Below are positions 41,240-52,660 of a stretch of 64,000 nucleotides of DNA, piece by piece (position 1 is the first letter of the stretch; every line of letters starts with the position of its first letter). The position numbers and the translations under genes were made by a program. Under the pieces are notes generated by a model. The model ran no database searches and had not been told where the DNA came from. It saw nothing but the letters and a program-made list of their open reading frames with translations. This stretch comes from Miscanthus floridulus (taxonomy: Eukaryota; Streptophyta; Magnoliopsida; Poales; Poaceae): the NCBI RefSeq assembly GCF_019320115.1, contig NC_089598.1:28429711-28493710 (forward strand), written 5' to 3'.

Positions 41240-43712
41240 TCCCCTAAGTCTAACATACTCGCTCCCTCTCCCCCTTTGGCATCAAGTACCAAAACCTAAG
41301 GGTCGGATGGTGGGGTAGGAGCAGACGAGTTGGGCACTAAGGTACGGTGAGAGATCTGAAACTAAGTAGCATCATCATCTGACTCTAGACTTGGAACTGT
41401 TGGACTAGCTAGAGCAAGCAGATACTGACCCTCTGACTCTAAAATAGGAAGTGAAACGGCCTAGGTCTGCTCTGTAGTCTCAGTAACTGGGTTGGCTAGT
41501 TGAGAAGTAGAAGCTAAAGCTATAGCCTGACCCTATGGCTCTAAAGCTATCTCTATAGGAAGTGGAGCCACAACTGCCGCTGTCTCTGTCGCTGAAGCCT
41601 CAAGTGTAGGAGTGACTATTGGAGGCGGCTCTGATGAAGCAACAGAAGATGGGAGAGTCTCAGTCATCTCGGTGACTGGAGCTGCTGAAGTAGGAGCAAG
41701 GACCCAAACTCCTGGAGACAGGAGTGTCTATCACTAGCATGGACTCTGACTGAGTAGGAGTGAAGCCCATAACTATAGGAGTGAAGCACTAAGCCTACTC
41801 TATCCCTAGTGAAGTGAACCACTAAGACACCTGCTTGGAAGGTGAGGAAAACTATGCAGCTAGCTATCCCTGACTCTGAAGCCCACTAGGATATAACGCT
41901 AGAGTCACTAGGGTGGTGGTAGTAGTCAAAACAAGCTGCAACATGGGCTAGTAAGGAGCAATCCCTGTAGCCATAAGGACATGTTGCATGAAACCAAGAA
42001 GCTACTGCTGAGTGTCTAGCTGCTGTTGCTGCTAGAACTGATCCTAACATGCCTGCATTTGAGCAATAGCAGCTGCTATCTCCTATGCTTAACGAGCCTG
42101 GTCCTACTACATACGCTCAAGTATAGCTAGCAAAGCAGTGTCTGTCTGCGGTGGCTATGGTGGAGCTAAGCTGGAGCAACCAGCCTCTCTATCATAAGCT
42201 CATGGAGCCATGTGGGGAATTGGCTAGTAGTCATCATTTGAGCTATCAGTCAAGTCATCCTCGTCCTCGTCGCCATGCTATCCCTCTAGCTACTCAAGCA
42301 CTGTCTCTGAATGGCCCTAATGGCCTCATCCTGCTCAGTTGTAGTCTCTATCACCTCTAGTCTATAGCGCTACTGGCCGGGTGTCCTCCCATGAATGTGA
42401 CACAATAGCTGGCTCATGTTGTACTTGGAAAACTCTGTAGTAGCACCACTCCACTCAGCCACTGTCTCTAGGGACATCTGTGAAACTGCCTTCCAAATAA
42501 GGAAGGTAATCCAGTGAGCATATGACAACTAACGATGGCCCTTGAAACCCTCTGCCAAGGTGTCCACCATCTCTAAGAGCATCACATCCCAAATATCAAA
42601 CATAGTCTAAGAGATCAAGTGGTGGACTAACCAAAGCTGAATATGTGTCAATCCCTCATGGTAGCCACCCCTCAGGAGCAAGGTCCTCCTCATGACTGAG
42701 TCTAGGATACGAGCTATAGGTGTAAGGTCACATGGTGTGTAGATCGATCCCTCTCCAAACAGCTTAGTGAAGCAAGCTCTCACTGTGTCTGTAGGTGGTA
42801 TCCGTCCACCGTGAGGGCATCTCGGTGGCTCTGTCTCTCCATAGCAGATCTTGTGAATCCAAGTAGAAGACTCTAGAATCCTCAATATCTCTCTAGCCCT
42901 TGAGCTTTGTAGCCTATAGTCACGTCCTTTGAAAGCAAAGTGAATGTACCTGTGCCCCGGGTCAATCCACAAAGAAGCATAGAACTCTCTGACCCATGAT
43001 AGAACGCACCTACCAGTCCACCCTAAGAGATTTGTCAGACCTAGTAGGTAGGTGAGGTGGGGATGGATCTACTATCCTACAATTGCAACTATAGCCTCTA
43101 AGGAGCACACTCTCTAAGACCTGAATGCCACACCACTATTGAGGTAGACATTGTAGAAGTCCTCCTGCAACACTGTGAGAAGTTCTCTGAAGCTCACTCA
43201 TCCTGCCTCGATGAAAACCACAACTCAAACTCCACAAGACAAAGCTGCTACACCTGCCTAGCTATAGTTGCCCTCAGGTCCAAGTGTGCCACTGACGGCG
43301 AACCCTATGGTCTAGGAGGTGGACAAGAACCACGTCTCTGTGTCTCAAGCCATGGTGACACCTGAGTGTGAGTACAACTAGAATGTCAAAGCCATGGCTT
43401 CTCTACCTACTCAGCCTACTCTATCTGCTCCTCTGATTATGGTGTAGGCTCCTCTACTGCTGCCTGCTCTATCTCGTTAGTGCCAAGCTCTCTGCCCTCT
43501 AGGTGAAACTAAGCCTCACCTATGTGAACACTACTACCTCTGCCACCTCTCTCAGCACACTCTGTTGCTGCTCTTTCTGCCTCTATATCACCATGCTTAT
43601 GCTTCTTCTTTGTCATCACCTTCTTGGGCCCCTTCTCCTACTGAGATGTCAGACGAGGAGGATGCCTCTCCTCATCGTTGGGACCACCCCCGACATTCTT
43701 GTAGTGAGCCAT
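41240..43712 (-). pseudogene. env-like accessory ORF of element B
   Basis: The minus-strand start MAHYKNVGGGPNDEERHPPR at 43712 is followed by a Lys/Glu-rich stretch (KKVMTKKKHKHGDIEAERAA). Further on, in a 121-codon open piece (42607-42972), come WIDPGHRYIHFAFKGRDYRL, TWIHKICYGE and FTKLFGEGSIY. The tail is Gln/Thr/Ala-rich and full of TAG stops. Such ORFs stand between pol and the LTR in SIRE/Maximus elements and are called env-like; their function is unproven. I see no clear signal peptide or fusion segment. Confidence 0.6.
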
Positions 43713-45193
43713 ACTATCACTCACTAAGAATAACTACCACTGAAAAGATCAACTGTCAAATCAAACACTCAAGCAAGAACTCCCCTAGACATACTGCCAC
43801 TAACAAGATCAACTACCCATCGTCTGCCCTCTGACAAGAAAACCACTGGCAATAAGAACCAATGTCAGCTGACACTCGTGAGGCTTGGCCTCAATCCATA
43901 CTCTTGGGCTTGGCCCCGAGTTCAGCTGTCACTGCCCTCTATCAATGTAACCTCACTGCCACAACTCACTACATGCATAGAAATAGATGGAATACTTCTA
44001 AGCAGCATAGTTCACTAGAGGAAAGAATATCCTATGCAGTAGCAAGCATATTTAGATAAGAAATAGAGAGGCGATTGCTTGCTACCTGGAATCCTTGTGA
44101 ATAGATATGGAATGATGGTAGGGGCACCACAATCTGAATGGCAATGGCACTGCAAAAGAAAATGACCAAGAAGGGGAGTCATAAGCTGCTGGGGCCATCC
44201 ATACAATGCATCAAGCAAATTGACGTGTAGAGGGGGCGCTCACCAAGGGAAATGGAGCAACCAGCCAAGGATTTGCTGAGGAGGAGCCCTAGGCTTAGGG
44301 AAACACCACAAGAAGTCTACACCAGTCACTGCATGAGTTTTGGCCAAGAACCAGATTAGAAAAGGCAAACTGGACTGGTTTAGACAATGTGTCAAACACC
44401 TAGAGGGCAGTGGTGATGCTCACCCTAGAAGAGATGCCGCTAGCCAAGGAAAACACTAGGAAGCGACATAGGTCATTGAGGAGGTGCGCACGAGGTCGCC
44501 GAAGCCAACAAAGACAATGGTGAGATGGTGGGGTGGCCTCAGGCAGTGGCAGCAATGACGCGGGCACGACGACCATGAGAGCGTGTGGTGGCTTAGGCTT
44601 GGCATGACGCTAGCGTGTGCATGGGCTAGGCACAGCAGTGAAAGTACGGTGAGTGCATGACGGCGTGACTAGGATGTTGGCGCAGTGGCTAAAGGAGCAT
44701 GGTCGTGGCAACGGATTGGGGTTAGGAGTCATGGCGCCGACGTACGGATGGAAAGAGGTGGGCGTGGCCAAATGAGGAAGGGAGAGAAAATGTGGGCCCA
44801 GTTGACAGAAGAGAATGAGCTGATGTAGGTTTCCAAAGAGGGAAGTGGGCCCCATGTGTTAGTTAGAGTTTGAAACAAATCAAGCGAACACTATTGCAAC
44901 AGGACGCGCCGATGGAATTGACCTAATGCTGCTCCCCCTGAGTTCGATCAGGAACAGGGAGCTCTAGAAATGCTCTCGACGTGATCAAACGTGTCCCATT
45001 TCTCATGATCGGATGTGCAGCTAAGTCTGATCATTCCCTGTGTTCCTCCTCGAGTTGATCTGACATGGCTTCAACTTTACACCGGATGTGGGTGAAATAC
45101 TGTACAACATCAGTTCCATGTACTGCATGACCGGATGCTCTGATTGTGACTCCGGTCCCAGCGTCCGGTCCTCCTTCAGTTGTTGTTCTTCTC
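43713..45193 (-). other. Element B internal sequence between pol and the env-like ORF
   Basis: No frame of note. The minus-strand frame at 44610-44855 is Pro/Ser-rich with no domain. The stretch is contiguous in element B with 58091-58553; the gypsy element separates the two parts. Confidence 0.45.
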
Positions 45194-45198
45194 CTTTC
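45194..45198. repeat. Left target-site duplication CTTTC of gypsy element C
   Basis: CTTTC here and at 58086-58090 flank the two LTRs exactly, proving that element C inserted into element B. Confidence 0.85.
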
Positions 45199-45650
45199 TA
45201 ATGGACTAGGGTCCTAGGGGTTCCCCATGAAGGAACTACTTGGATGGGCCCCAAGATGGCCCACGATCTGTCGGAGGACGTGAGACAAGGTGGTATGGAC
45301 TTCAAGCTATTCCAGATCGACTTAGTTGGCTTACTATGAAAGCTAGATTCTATAATTGGATAATGACTCTTCTCTTATAACTGACTAGGACTAGATATGC
45401 ACCCTTACCCTATCCCCTATATAAAGAGAGGCACGATGCACCCCCTTGTAACCCTAACAATCATACAATCAATCCAACACAAAAGGCTACACGCCGACTG
45501 GACATAAAGGCTATTACTCGACAAGAAGGCCTGAACCAGTATACATCGTTTGTCTCTTTGCATTTACCATCGAGTTCTACATACACTGAAGCCCTCCGAA
45601 CATCGTCCTGGGTACCCCTGTGATGGGTTGTTGGTCATCAAACACCGACT
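45199..45650 (+). repeat. 5' LTR of gypsy element C
   Basis: 452 bp. Starts TAATGGACTAGGGTCC where the partner starts TGAAGGACCAGGGTCC, and ends CACCGACT where the partner ends CACCAACA, so both termini have mutated. TATA box CTATATAAAG at 45418-45427. Confidence 0.85.
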
Positions 45651-45652
45651 GC

Positions 45653-45673
45653 TGGCACACCAGGTAGGGGCTC
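45653..45673 (+). other. Primer-binding-site region of element C
   Basis: TGGCACACCAGGTAGGGGCTC lies two to three bases inside the 5' LTR, where the tRNA primer anneals. The TGGC start fits a tRNA 3' end complement; I did not identify which tRNA. Confidence 0.5.
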
Positions 45674-45798
45674 TTGGTGACTTCATGATTGAAAGCTCAG
45701 CAAACCTTGATGACATGATTTTCTCGGCGGGTGACAACTTCATCTTTGGCCCCTAGATTTACAAGGCAGATGATAACAACAAGCTCCAAAGTTGTCTC

Positions 45799-47640
45799 AT
45801 GGAGGTACCGACGCCTCAAGCTTCACCAGATGTCTTGACGGCCATGCTGGACCAACTTGTCGAGAAGTTTTTGCACCTCTCAATTTCTGATTCAACTCAA
45901 ACTCAGGAGATCACCATCAACCATGACTCCTTCTCGAACATGTCACCTTTGTCTAGGCTAGAGATCCCATCTGAAGTCCAACACGAAGACCCAGTTCATT
46001 TTCCACTTGGACTCAAGAATTTAGCTTCAATCTATCAATATACGATCAGCTACTTCATGCAGTCTAAGCAAGAGATCCCTCTTACGGGTGTCCAGAGAGG
46101 TTTGGTTTTATCCATCACACCCGAAGGAGGCATCATCCATTGGTTGAGTGATTGACCCAACACTTCTTGAATAGATCCATCTCATCTAGTTAGCATGGTG
46201 GAACTCTTGCCTTATCAGGATGGTAGAACTCTTCTAGCGGACAACAACGATCGTGGTTCTATAGAGATCTTGGACATCACGACAACTATAGAATCTAGAA
46301 CTCACTCAGCCATGAGGCACTCTAGAGAAGTCTGTATGGCTAGGCAACCACCTCAGATCCCTATGCCTAACCCACTAGATATCCAAGATAGAGAAGAAAC
46401 CTTGTCCAACATCTCCCCAAACACTGCGCCACCCAACGGAGAGACATATGAGCAGAAGATGGCTAGGGAAAGGAACAATAGAGCTCGATAGGCTCTATGC
46501 AATGACGCCCAACACTGCAAGGAAGAGTGGCAACAGTATCAGTTGGCTTGTTGAGACGTTGAACGACGGCGCTTGGCTGTAGAGGCATCATATGAACAGT
46601 GTCTATAGGATAAAGAAGAAGAACGATAGCGCTAAGACCATGATGCTGTTAGAGCCTCTGCATCGCAACCTTGAGCCTGAGTTCATGGAAGTAGCTAGCC
46701 ATAGGGTCTTCACTATGGCCTACGCTAATGTCTATGCCCTACTAAAAGAGATGGCGGCCATAGAAAACCCTACTCTAGATCAGCAATGACTCAAAGTTAT
46801 TTTGGAATCCACAGGCCTTCAGATGTAGGCTGCAAAAGTAACATCCCAAGCTAACCCTTCCCAAGGACTAGAGGAGCAGGCACCAGCCCACTCTCACTGG
46901 GGCCATAGGGTAACCAAGGAGGAGAACAACGAATACCAGCCCACTCCCATCTAGGGCCACAGGGTAACCAGAACAGGAATCAGGGTGCTGCACAGTTAGC
47001 CTATCATGGGCACCAGTACAGTAATAGGGAAGGCAGAGGCGAGTCTGAGTACAGAGAGGCCAGCATCTCACCAAACAAGTTCCCATGTTTCTCAAATAGA
47101 CTACTCTCTATTTGGCTTCCCTACATATTCAAGCCATCCAACCATACCAAATACGATGGGAAGACAGAACCTAACCAATGGTTGTGTATCTACTCTCAGT
47201 CCATTGAGTAGGTAGGCAGCGACGACGACATCAAAGTATTATACTTTCCCATGGCAGTCGACACCATGCATCTTGCCTAGTTCGATAAGCTATGAGCCAG
47301 CTCCATCGATACTTGGGGGCAGCTCCAGCGCAAATTCTGTGAAAATTTTTGCGGCGTCCTCACCCATCCACGTACTCAGAACAAGCTTAGAGCTTGCAAG
47401 AGAAACCAGATGAAACCTCCCAGCAATATTATGGCCGCTTTGCTGAGTTGTGAGCTCATGTCTATGATATAATAGACAGGGAGGTAATAGATCACTTCGC
47501 CAATGGGATCAAATACAAGTGGTAGTTTGAAAAATTCTACGACAATAATCCAGAGACCGCCAAGGAATTTAAGCATACAGTACAAAAAGATGATTGCATC
47601 TGAAGAGCGTACTCGTGAATGATTCCCACGCGACCAATAA
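45799..47640 (+). pseudogene. gag of gypsy element C
   Basis: Open pieces at 45799-46155 and 46195-46491 form the N-terminal part, ending in the charged EQKMARERNNRAR. The capsid region is read at about 47130-47600 with stops: FKPSNHTKYDGKTEPNQWLC, then KVLYFPMAVDTMHLA and WGQLQRKFCENFCGVLTHPR, which match the retrotransposon gag domain. Several TAG codons interrupt it. Its product would build the particle. Confidence 0.7.
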
Positions 47641-47769
47641 GACAAAGGTTATAACCCAGAAGCAATCAGGGTGGATAGCCTTGTAGAAAAAGAGGACCCG
47701 ACAACACCCTTGTTTCCATGGACAGGTCCAATAAGTCTTAACTAAAATAACAAGAAGTTCAAAGACCTC

Positions 47770-47970
47770 ATGAATTTACCCTGCCCTTTCCACAAGAATG
47801 CCAAGCACATGGCGACCGAGTGCAGACAACTCCAAGAACTAGGTTTCTACGATAAAAGCAATAATCATAGTAATCTTTGTGGGGCAACCAACTTCATCAA
47901 ACAAGCGCTCAGGAAAGTTGGCTCTTTAGGACATTATGGCAGGAGAGCCCTCAACACCAAAATACCTTAA
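47770..47970 (+). pseudogene. gag/protease junction with CPFH zinc-knuckle-like motif
   Basis: A 66-codon frame reads CPFHKNAKHMATECRQLQEL, a C-x2-H-x4-H-x4-C variant that stands before the protease in this lineage. It ends with a stop shortly before the protease frame. Confidence 0.6.
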
Positions 47971-48018
47971 TTAGTCTAAGTACCTAATCCAGTTTTCTGA
48001 AAAGATCAATGGACTGGT

Positions 48019-48303
48019 ATGACTAATGTCAACCACTATCCACTCATCTTGGGTCCAACAATAGCCGGCATGATAGTCCCCAAGGTCCTGATCGATGGCG
48101 GCGCAGGACTGAATATAATATTTGTAGATATGCTGAAGAAGATAGGCCTAGACTTTACCAGCCTACTCACCCCCAATGACGTCCCTTTCTATAGGATAGT
48201 ACCCCACAAGGCTGCCATGACACTCAGACAAATCATGCTCCCGGTAACATTTGGCACCCCCAAACCATTTTCGAATGGAGTTCATCAAGTTCGAGATGGC
48301 TAA
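48019..48303 (+). pseudogene. Protease of gypsy element C
   Basis: A 94-codon frame. The catalytic loop is IDGGAGLNIIF with Asp at residue 26; then DFTSLLTPNDVPFYRIVP and a LPVTFGTP motif, all in the order of Tat-lineage retropepsins. The frame shifts after VTFGTPKPF, and the C-terminal part continues in the next frame (FIKFEMANFESLYHAIFSRP). Confidence 0.75.
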
Positions 48304-48689
48304 CTTTGAATCATTATACCATGCTATCTTTTCTCGACCTGCTTTGGCCAAATTCATGGCCATACCACATTACCTGTACCTCTTGCTCAAGATGCTAGGT
48401 CCTAATGGCGTACTTTCCTTTCAAGGCGACCTCAAGTGCTCATATGACTGCAACACGTAAGCCATCCAGATCGTAGCCAGAACACACCAAGCCTATGAAG
48501 CACAGGCGATTGCCAACATTGCACAACAAACTAAGCCAGAAGACATGGAGATTCCGACTAAGAAGGCGGGAATCATTGCACACTCTCTAAGACGAATACC
48601 ATCGAGATTGATCTGGGTACTGGTGATTCCTCTAAGATGGCTATGATCAGCACCCACCTCTCCAAAGAATAGGAATTTGTGCTCACCAA

Positions 48690-49450
48690 CTTTCTCAGGG
48701 AAAACAAAGATATCTTCACATGGAAGCCAACTGATATGCTAGGTGTTCCGAGAGAGTTGGCTGAGCACAAATTGGATTTAAACCCTAGCTCAAAGCTAGC
48801 CAAGCAATGTCTATGACGGTTCTCACTAGATACGAAAGTAGCAATCAAGAAGGAAATCACCAAGTTATTGGAAGTCGGGTTCATTAGGGAAATCCATCAC
48901 CCTAACTGGCTAGCTAATCATGTACTCATCCAGAAGAAGAACTCAAAAGAGTGGCACATGTGCGTTGACTACACAGATCTCAACAAACACTGCCAGAAAG
49001 ATCCCTTCAGCTTACCTCGTATTGATAAGATCATAGACTCTATGGCCGGGTCGGCTCTTTTATCCTTCCTTGATTGCTACTCGGGTTACCATCAGATTGC
49101 CCTCCAAAAAGAATATCAGAGCAAGACATCCTTCATCACTCCATTTGGTGCCTACTATTACACGACCATGTCCTTCGGGTTAAAAAACACCGGTGCAACC
49201 TATCAGCGGGCTATCTAGGCATGCCTAAGTGAACAAATCGGTCATAATGTAGAACCATACGTGGATGATGTCATCGTCAAGACCAAGGACCCTTCTACTC
49301 TGATCACATACTTGAAGCAAACCTTTGAGAGTCTTTGTAAGTACAAGTGGAAGCTTAACCCAACAAAGTGCCTATTTGGAGTTCCTTCTAGACAACTATT
49401 GGTTTCCTCGTAAGCCATTGGGGTATCAAAGCTAGCACAAAACAGATTTA
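48690..49450 (+). pseudogene. Reverse transcriptase of gypsy element C
   Basis: Frame 48868-49218 contains VGFIREIHHPNWLANHVLIQ, WHMCVDYTDLNKHCQKDPF, the palm Asp in LLSFLDCYSGYHQI, and FGLKNTGATYQRAI. A TAG follows where the family has Gln. In the same frame YVDDVIVKTK lies at 49258-49287, with the YVDD catalytic pair. The frame breaks near 49390. It would copy element RNA into DNA; it is inactive as it stands. Confidence 0.8.
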
Positions 49451-49463
49451 AGTAATCACTTAG

Positions 49464-50078
49464 ATGACTCGACCTCACTGCATCAAAGATGTTCAAAAAT
49501 TGACAGGGTGCATGGCTGCCCTCAATCGTTTCATCTCGTGGATCAGGGAAAAAGGTTTACCTTTCTTCAAGTTGTTGAAAAAGTTGGGCAAGTTCAAGTG
49601 GATAGCTGAAGCTGACGAAGCCTTCCAGAAGCTCAAAGAGTACCTGTCCACCTCTTCAATACTTACTCTACCCAAAAGACATGAACCACTCCTACTCTAC
49701 ATTGTAACTACTATTATGGTAGTTAGCACGGCAATAGTCATGCAGCAGACTAAAGTAGGACACATATATAAGGCACAACGACCTATCTATTATATTAGCG
49801 AGGTGCTATCAGAATCCAAGGCCAAGTACCCACATGTGAAAAAACTCCTCTATACCCTCTTGATTACTTCATGCAAACTATGCCACTACTTTGATGAACA
49901 CAAGGTAACAGTGGTATCCGACTTTCCACTTAGTGATGTCCTACGCAATCGGGATGCAATAGGATGCATATCCAAGTGGTTAATCAAACTAGGAGCTCAG
50001 AACATTGAGTTTGTCTCCCGCAAGGCTATCAAATCTCAAGTTTTGGCTGATTTCATAGCCGAGTGGACCAAAGCCTAG
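49464..50078 (+). pseudogene. RNase H (first) with RT connection of element C
   Basis: An open 204-codon frame. IKDVQKLTGCMAALNRFISW and FKWIAEADEAFQKLKEYL are the connection region. RHEPLLLYIVTTIMVVSTAI to LADFIAEWT is the first, gypsy-type RNase H. It is the longest uninterrupted coding piece in the element, but it has no intact neighbour. Confidence 0.75.
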
Positions 50079-50093
50079 CAACCTACTCCGACA

Positions 50094-50640
50094 GTTATCC
50101 TCGATCATTGAAAGATGTATTTCAATGGTTCCCTCAAGCTAGGAGGTGTAGGCGCTGGTGTTCTCTTCATATCTCCAGATGGAAAATAGATTAAATATGT
50201 CCTACAAATACTTTGGCCTGCTACCAACAATGAAGCCAAGTATGAGACCCTCCTTCATGGCCTTCGAGTAGCAGTCTCACTCGGCATCAAGCATTTGCTC
50301 GTCTATGGCAACTCCTTGGTGGTCATCAACATAGTCAACAAGGATTGGGATTGCACCAAAGAAACTATGGACGCTTACTGTGTAGAAGTCCACAAACTTG
50401 AGAAACACTTCCAAGGTCTAGAAATCCTCCATGTTATGCGATATCTCAATGTTGTGGCTAATGTTTTGGCCAAATTGGGATCAGATAGAGCCCAAGTACT
50501 CCCTAATGTGTTTGTTCAGGCACTCCAAGTCCCTTCAATCAAACAAGAAACCTCTACATCCACTGTTACTCTAACTTCTGATGTCCAAGTACTAGTGGTC
50601 AACCCGGCATGGATGCAAGTATTTATTAATTACATCTGAG
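50094..50640 (+). pseudogene. Second, archaeal-type RNase H of element C
   Basis: MYFNGSLKLGGVGAGVLFIS, NNEAKYETLLHGLRVAVSLG, HLLVYGNSLVVINIVNKDWD and LNVVANVLAKLGS follow the order of the extra RNase H in Tat elements. The metal-binding Asp residues of the family at FDG, GDS and ADxL are all Asn here, while the Glu (NNEAKYE) remains. The open piece 50295-50639 covers the C-terminal two thirds; a TAG splits it from the start. Confidence 0.75.
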
Positions 50641-50739
50641 ACCATAAGCTACCTGATGACAAGATAGAAGTAGAGTAGATCATGTGCAAAAGCAAGAATT
50701 ATGTCTTAGTCGGAGACATACTCTATTGACGGGGCGCAT

Positions 50740-51850
50740 CATCTGGTGTTCTCCTCGAATGCATTACACCTAAAGAAGGGTAGAAGATCTTGGAGAAAAT
50801 TCACTCCGGGTGTTGTGGTAACCACGCGGCCTCTAGGACTTTAGTTGGCAAGGCTTTCAAGTCCAGGTACTATTGGCCTACAGCACTGAAAGATGCAGAA
50901 GACTTAGTGTGACACTACAAGGGCTATTAGTTCTTCGCCAAGCAAGCCCATGTCCTAGCTCACAACCTTATCTGCATCCCTGCATCATGGCCTTTTTCAT
51001 GCTAGGGGCTCAACATAGTTGGACCTCTCAAAACAGCATCGGGTGGTTTTGAGTACATCTACGTGGTTATTGACAAGTTCACTAAGTGGATAGAGTACAA
51101 GCCACTCGTCAAGTTCAACGCTACAAAGGTAGTTGAGTTCATGCAAGACATTATGTACCGGTTCGGTATGCCCAATTGGATTATTATGGATGTCGGTTCA
51201 CCCTTTATAGTTATTGAGTTCAGAAGTTGGGCTCAAGATTGCGGCATCAGCGTCGACTATGCTTTCGTAGCTCATCCTAACAGCCAAGTAGAGTGGGCTA
51301 ATGGGCAACTTCTAGCCGGACTAAAGCCTAGGCTATTCGACGAGCTTAAAGACTATGGTGGCAAGTGGATATACAAGTTATCCAAGGTAGTTTGGGGACT
51401 ATGTACTCAACAAAGAAGAGCGACATGGTACTCTCCCTTTTTTCTGGTTTATGGCTTAGAAGCCATCCTGCCCATGGATTTGATATGGAACTCTCCCAGG
51501 GTTGAACAGTACAATGAAGGCGAAGCAGACGAAACCCATGGCTAGAAATTGACAGTGCCAAAGAAATCAAGCTTAACACACTCTTTCAGTCTGCCAGGTA
51601 CCTGCAAGGCCAACGACATCACTACGACAAGAACATGCGCCCCCGTACCTTTCAAGTTGGAGATTTAGTCCTCAAGCATATCCAAAATACCTCAGGATGA
51701 CACAAGCACTCAGTCCCTGGGAAGGCCTCTTTATCATCTCCAAAGTTACTCAACTAGGCTCCTTCGAGTTAATCACAGAGGATGGAGATCCCATGCTTAA
51801 CTCCTAGAACATCGATCAGCTACGGAGATTTTATGCTTAATATTATTAAG
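50740..51850 (+). pseudogene. Integrase of gypsy element C
   Basis: The zinc-binding region reads HSGCCGNHAASRTLVGKAF near 50800, followed by a damaged CxxC part. The open piece 51063-51545 holds the catalytic core: D4 (VIDKFTKW), D43 (IIMDVGSPF, where the family has DNG) and E77 (SQVEWANGQL). The core is followed by PFFLVYGLEAILP and, out of frame, the GDLVLK C-terminal part. The triad residues remain, but stops isolate the frame. Confidence 0.8.
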
Positions 51851-52660
51851 TAGTTTTCTTGTTTAAGTAAATTCAGTGTTCTAGCGTCTGTACTTAATAT
51901 TCTTTAATAATAATATAGAGTCAATGTTCTTCGCTAGATGAATCTATCTTTTTTATTTTTGTGCAAGATACACAACTATTCTAGTTATCTCTTTTTGTTG
52001 CAGCCTTTGTTACATCATATATGAGATATACAGTTGATTAATTGCATGGCTACACATCTCTCAATATGATAAATTTACTCGACACACAATTTTTATTCTG
52101 TATACCGAGTACTGGACTATATTATATGAGATACGTCTCCTATTCAGTTGGCTTACATCTCCTTGACCGAGAGCCAGTTACCGACATTTAGTTTAACTAT
52201 TGCATGTCGTCCTAGGTAGGGTGATTCCTAGAAGTAAGTAACCTAATTTGTTGGCTATGGGACGGGATCCTAATAGCAAACAATCATTATAAGGGTTCCT
52301 TGAACAAGTGACTTTGAGCACTTAACATTGACAGAAGGGTCTAACATGATTCGAATCATAGCGACTATGTTGATCACTTTTTACTCAACTACTTAGTCTT
52401 ACGCGCCTTTTTAAAGGACTCCACAAGTCAAATTTATAGTCTAAGTAGACTACAGTCTTACTTAAAAGATTACCAAGTCTAAACAAGTTGAAAAAATCTG
52501 TCTTAGGCGTTTAAGTACCCTAACAAGACGCATCATATTCACAACTCATAGGCTAAGTTTTGTCATTAAACTAACAACTTACACAAGTAAAAGAACATTG
52601 TTTCTTATGACATGCCTACCCAACACATATGCTTAACAAGTTTTTTCAAACTTACATAGC
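51851..52660. other. Untranslated spacer after integrase in element C
   Basis: A+T-rich, no frame. It separates the end of pol (plus strand) from the end of the antisense gene (minus strand), so the two genes converge here. Confidence 0.45.
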
